DNA from: Qipengyuania sp. YIM B01966
Lineage (GTDB): Bacteria; Pseudomonadota; Alphaproteobacteria; Sphingomonadales; Sphingomonadaceae
Direction: 5' to 3'
Length of the DNA stretch: 47,555 bases
NCBI RefSeq assembly: GCF_016461955.1
Contig: NZ_JADMNM010000011.1
Coordinates: forward strand, 1 to 47,555
Shown: positions 46,365 through 47,555 of the stretch, in pieces
Layout: the number at the start of each line of letters is the position of its first letter
Position numbering within the stretch: position 1 is the first letter of the stretch
Position numbers and translations under genes: made by a program
The notes under the pieces: model-generated
Database searches by the model: none
Seen by the model: the letters and a program-made list of their open reading frames with translations, nothing else
What the model was told of the DNA's origin: nothing

Positions 46365-46393
46365 TTCGGACACAAGCAACGCGAATGTCCGAA
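46365..46393. repeat. Inverted repeat near the right island boundary
   Basis: TTCGGACA (46365-46372) and TGTCCGAA (46386-46393) are perfect 8-bp complements with a 13-base spacer, about 55 bases inside the right attachment-like repeat. It could be a recombinase arm site or a fold of no consequence. The rest of 46224-46519 shows no gene. Confidence 0.45.
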
Positions 46394-46448
46394 ATTGGGG
46401 CGCAAAGCAGTCATTGCGCTAAATGCAACTACCGGCGACGCCAAGTTG

Positions 46449-46470
46449 AGCAGGTAGGATATGCCTACAC
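46449..46470. repeat. Second attachment-like repeat
   Basis: AGCAGGT, AG, GATATGCCTACAC: identical to the sequence at the comM junction except for the two middle bases. Both halves, the comM-like core and the foreign arm, are in the same order and orientation as on the left, as expected for a junction between two tandem elements. Confidence 0.7.
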
Positions 46471-46519
46471 CCAGCGAGAATCGCCGGTGGATAACTGTTC
46501 AACTGTGGAGCACATTCTC

Positions 46520-47053
46520 ATGTCCGATGTCTGGAACAACGTAACCATATACGGTCCTCAGATCGAGATCGAACGTTTCCGTAGCCAGTGCCTGAATCCG
46601 ATGGAGACGGTAATTAGGGACGGCCAGTCTGGCTGGGACGGTTGCTGGTGCTCGATCGATGTGCCGACGTCGGCATCGACTTCCGCAGAACCTGAGCCAG
46701 TTCGACGTCACGGCCAGGAGGTCCTGAATTTTCAGCAATTTTCGCAGGATAGCCCTGTCGAGTTCTCATTTAGCTTCGACACCGATGGCGAATTTCCGAC
46801 TCATCTCTTTGAGGACCTAGCAGATCACTTTCCACTTTTGGCTTTCGATTGCCATTGCATAGAGGAGGGAGACGCGTTTCTCGGTTACGGCTGGTACAAC
46901 GCCCCCCCGGGTGGCGAAGAATTTAGCCAAGGTTTCTCTGTCCCACCGGACTATTGGACTACTGGCTGTGCGAAGAGGAGTCCTGAAGCAGAGTCCGACC
47001 ATGACGCACGCATCGATAGATTGGTGCGAAAGCTTGTTGCCGAGTTGCACTGA
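46520..47053 (+). CDS. YubB/Api92-like small protein, unknown function
   Basis: A 177-residue protein. Its start NNVTIYGPQIEIERFRSQC resembles the first strand and helix of the ferredoxin-like YubB/Api92 (DUF1281) proteins found on plasmids and phages. The middle (EFSFSFDTDGEFPTHLFEDL, ADHFPLLAFDCHCIEEGDAF, LGYGWYNAPPGG) keeps the pattern of a protein that compares strands around a helix. The usual C-terminal motif is altered (DYWTTGCAK). The start at 46520 has GGAG 9 bases upstream. Base composition looks more AT-rich than the core genes. It begins 50 bases after the second attachment-like repeat, so it would be the first gene of a second element. Family confidence is low to moderate. Confidence 0.6.
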   Translation: MSDVWNNVTIYGPQIEIERFRSQCLNPMETVIRDGQSGWDGCWCSIDVPTSASTSAEPEPVRRHGQEVLNFQQFSQDSPVEFSFSFDTDGEFPTHLFEDLADHFPLLAFDCHCIEEGDAFLGYGWYNAPPGGEEFSQGFSVPPDYWTTGCAKRSPEAESDHDARIDRLVRKLVAELH

Positions 47054-47227
47054 GACACCTTATTTACGGCAGCGTCTACCCTGCAATGGGAATACCAGAT
47101 GTCTGGACGTTGGCGGCCTCTTTGTAGATTTTCGCCGACAGAAATTGGGCCTAGTCCGTTGAAGAAGTCGCTGCTGAAGCGGTCGGACAGCGACGACTGA
47201 CAGCGGACGAGCGTCCTTGCCGTCCGG

Positions 47228-47555
47228 CTAGGCGGGTGCGAGGCCCGGCCTCGGCCTCGTCTTGGCGAGTTTGCGGAGGTTCGGGGCTGCTGCGGCGAGG
47301 TGGAACTCGTCTTTCGCTCCATTGGGACCGCGCAGACGCAAGCGGTTCAGCTTGAGGATGCGCTTGAGGTGCGCGAACCGCATCGCGACCTTCTTTCGCT
47401 GGCGACTGGAGACGAGGAAGGCATCGCTGGCGGTGATCTCGCGGGTAAGATCTCGTGCGCCTTCGTGGACCGACCGGGTCACCTTGCGGGCTGGCATGTT
47501 GGGCGTGCACCGTTGCCGCAGGGCGCAGGCCTGACAGTCTTGCTGCCGGGCGCGG
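47228..47555 (-). CDS. IS1182-family transposase, C-terminal part, cut by the window edge
   Basis: The last 108 or so residues of a DDE transposase, open to the right edge. The visible order is a Cys-containing segment (DCQACALRQRC), TPNMPARKVTRSVHEGARDL, then SRQRKKVAMRFAHLKRILKL with NRLRLRGPNGAKDEFHLAAA and APNLRKLAKTRPRPG. This ending is typical of IS1182-type transposases, whose catalytic Glu lies in the ERKKVE-like segment; here the corresponding position reads QRKKVA, so the Glu may be shifted or lost. The rest of the gene is outside the window. A 7-bp inverted repeat (GTCGCTG at 47167, CAGCGAC at 47188) lies just beyond its 3' end. Confidence 0.82.
   Translation of the reverse strand, partial: RARQQDCQACALRQRCTPNMPARKVTRSVHEGARDLTREITASDAFLVSSRQRKKVAMRFAHLKRILKLNRLRLRGPNGAKDEFHLAAAAPNLRKLAKTRPRPGLAPA

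Larger units (their letters stand above)
33136..46455. mobile_element. Genomic island in comM carrying defence and efflux operons
   Basis: About 13.3 kb between two near-identical 22-bp sequences, the left one fused to truncated comM. Cargo in order is a Hachiman-like operon (minus), an EamA exporter (minus) facing an Lrp regulator, and a TetR regulator facing an RND tripartite pump. The exporter, Lrp and pump genes look less GC-rich than the flanking core genes. No integrase, transposase or relaxase lies inside, so movement would need enzymes in trans or from the neighbouring element. Boundaries are inferred from the repeats and the comM break; the true right end of the composite insertion is outside the window. 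Confidence 0.7.

Overview
The window looks like a chromosomal segment of a GC-rich alphaproteobacterium, most likely Sphingomonadales and probably the Erythrobacteraceae side. This rests on the company of FtsH, DnaB, a UPF0262 protein, a CC_3452-type secreted protein, a DUF3667 zinc-ribbon membrane protein, Ku/LigD, a zinc-free L36 and many acyl-CoA dehydrogenase genes, all high GC and often with overlapping stops and starts. No rRNA, tRNA or CRISPR array was found. Assignments come from motifs and remembered family sequences, not from searches.

Region by region. 1-2285 is accessory DNA: a Tn3-type serine recombinase, two strong palindromes, an unknown 149-residue protein, a terminator and a tiny membrane protein. 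2286-14392 is a CoA-thioester catabolism block: an Mcd-type (methylsuccinyl-CoA) dehydrogenase coupled to a thiolase behind an LD-carboxypeptidase, then a split acyl-CoA dehydrogenase pair, a second thiolase, an enoyl-CoA hydratase, an alpha-methylacyl-CoA racemase-type enzyme, an alpha/beta hydrolase, an LCAD-like dehydrogenase and a MaoC hydratase. Together they suggest oxidation of branched or cyclic acyl-CoAs. 14389-17837 is a two-gene non-homologous end-joining operon (ku, ligD). 17970-32295 is mostly housekeeping: ftsH, a frameshifted small secreted protein, DUF3667, a ParA-type ATPase, rpoZ, a phospholipase D family enzyme, dnaB, UPF0262, a GH25-like protein, cdd, an M14 carboxypeptidase, galE, rpmJ, a HAD phosphatase, a CC_3452 protein, an HxlR regulator and a small conserved protein.

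From about 33140 to the right edge the window is a genomic island inserted in comM/yifB, a Mg-chelatase-like AAA+ gene. Only the 3' two thirds of comM remain, ending just before its Walker A motif. The junction carries a 22-bp sequence that recurs (20 of 22 identical) at 46449, with no comM 5' part beyond it. This suggests two elements lie in tandem at this site. The first, about 13.3 kb, carries a three-gene defence operon (a small unknown protein, a HamA/DUF1837-type nuclease and a HamB-type helicase, so Hachiman-like), an Lrp regulator facing an EamA exporter, and a TetR-controlled RND tripartite efflux pump. It contains no visible integrase. The second begins at about 46456, carries a YubB/Api92-like small protein and an IS1182-type transposase end, and runs off the window.

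The most unusual points are the tandem comM islands, the coupled third gene of the Hachiman-like operon, the Mcd-type gene in this lineage, the split acyl-CoA dehydrogenase, and a small secreted-protein gene broken by a single frameshift.
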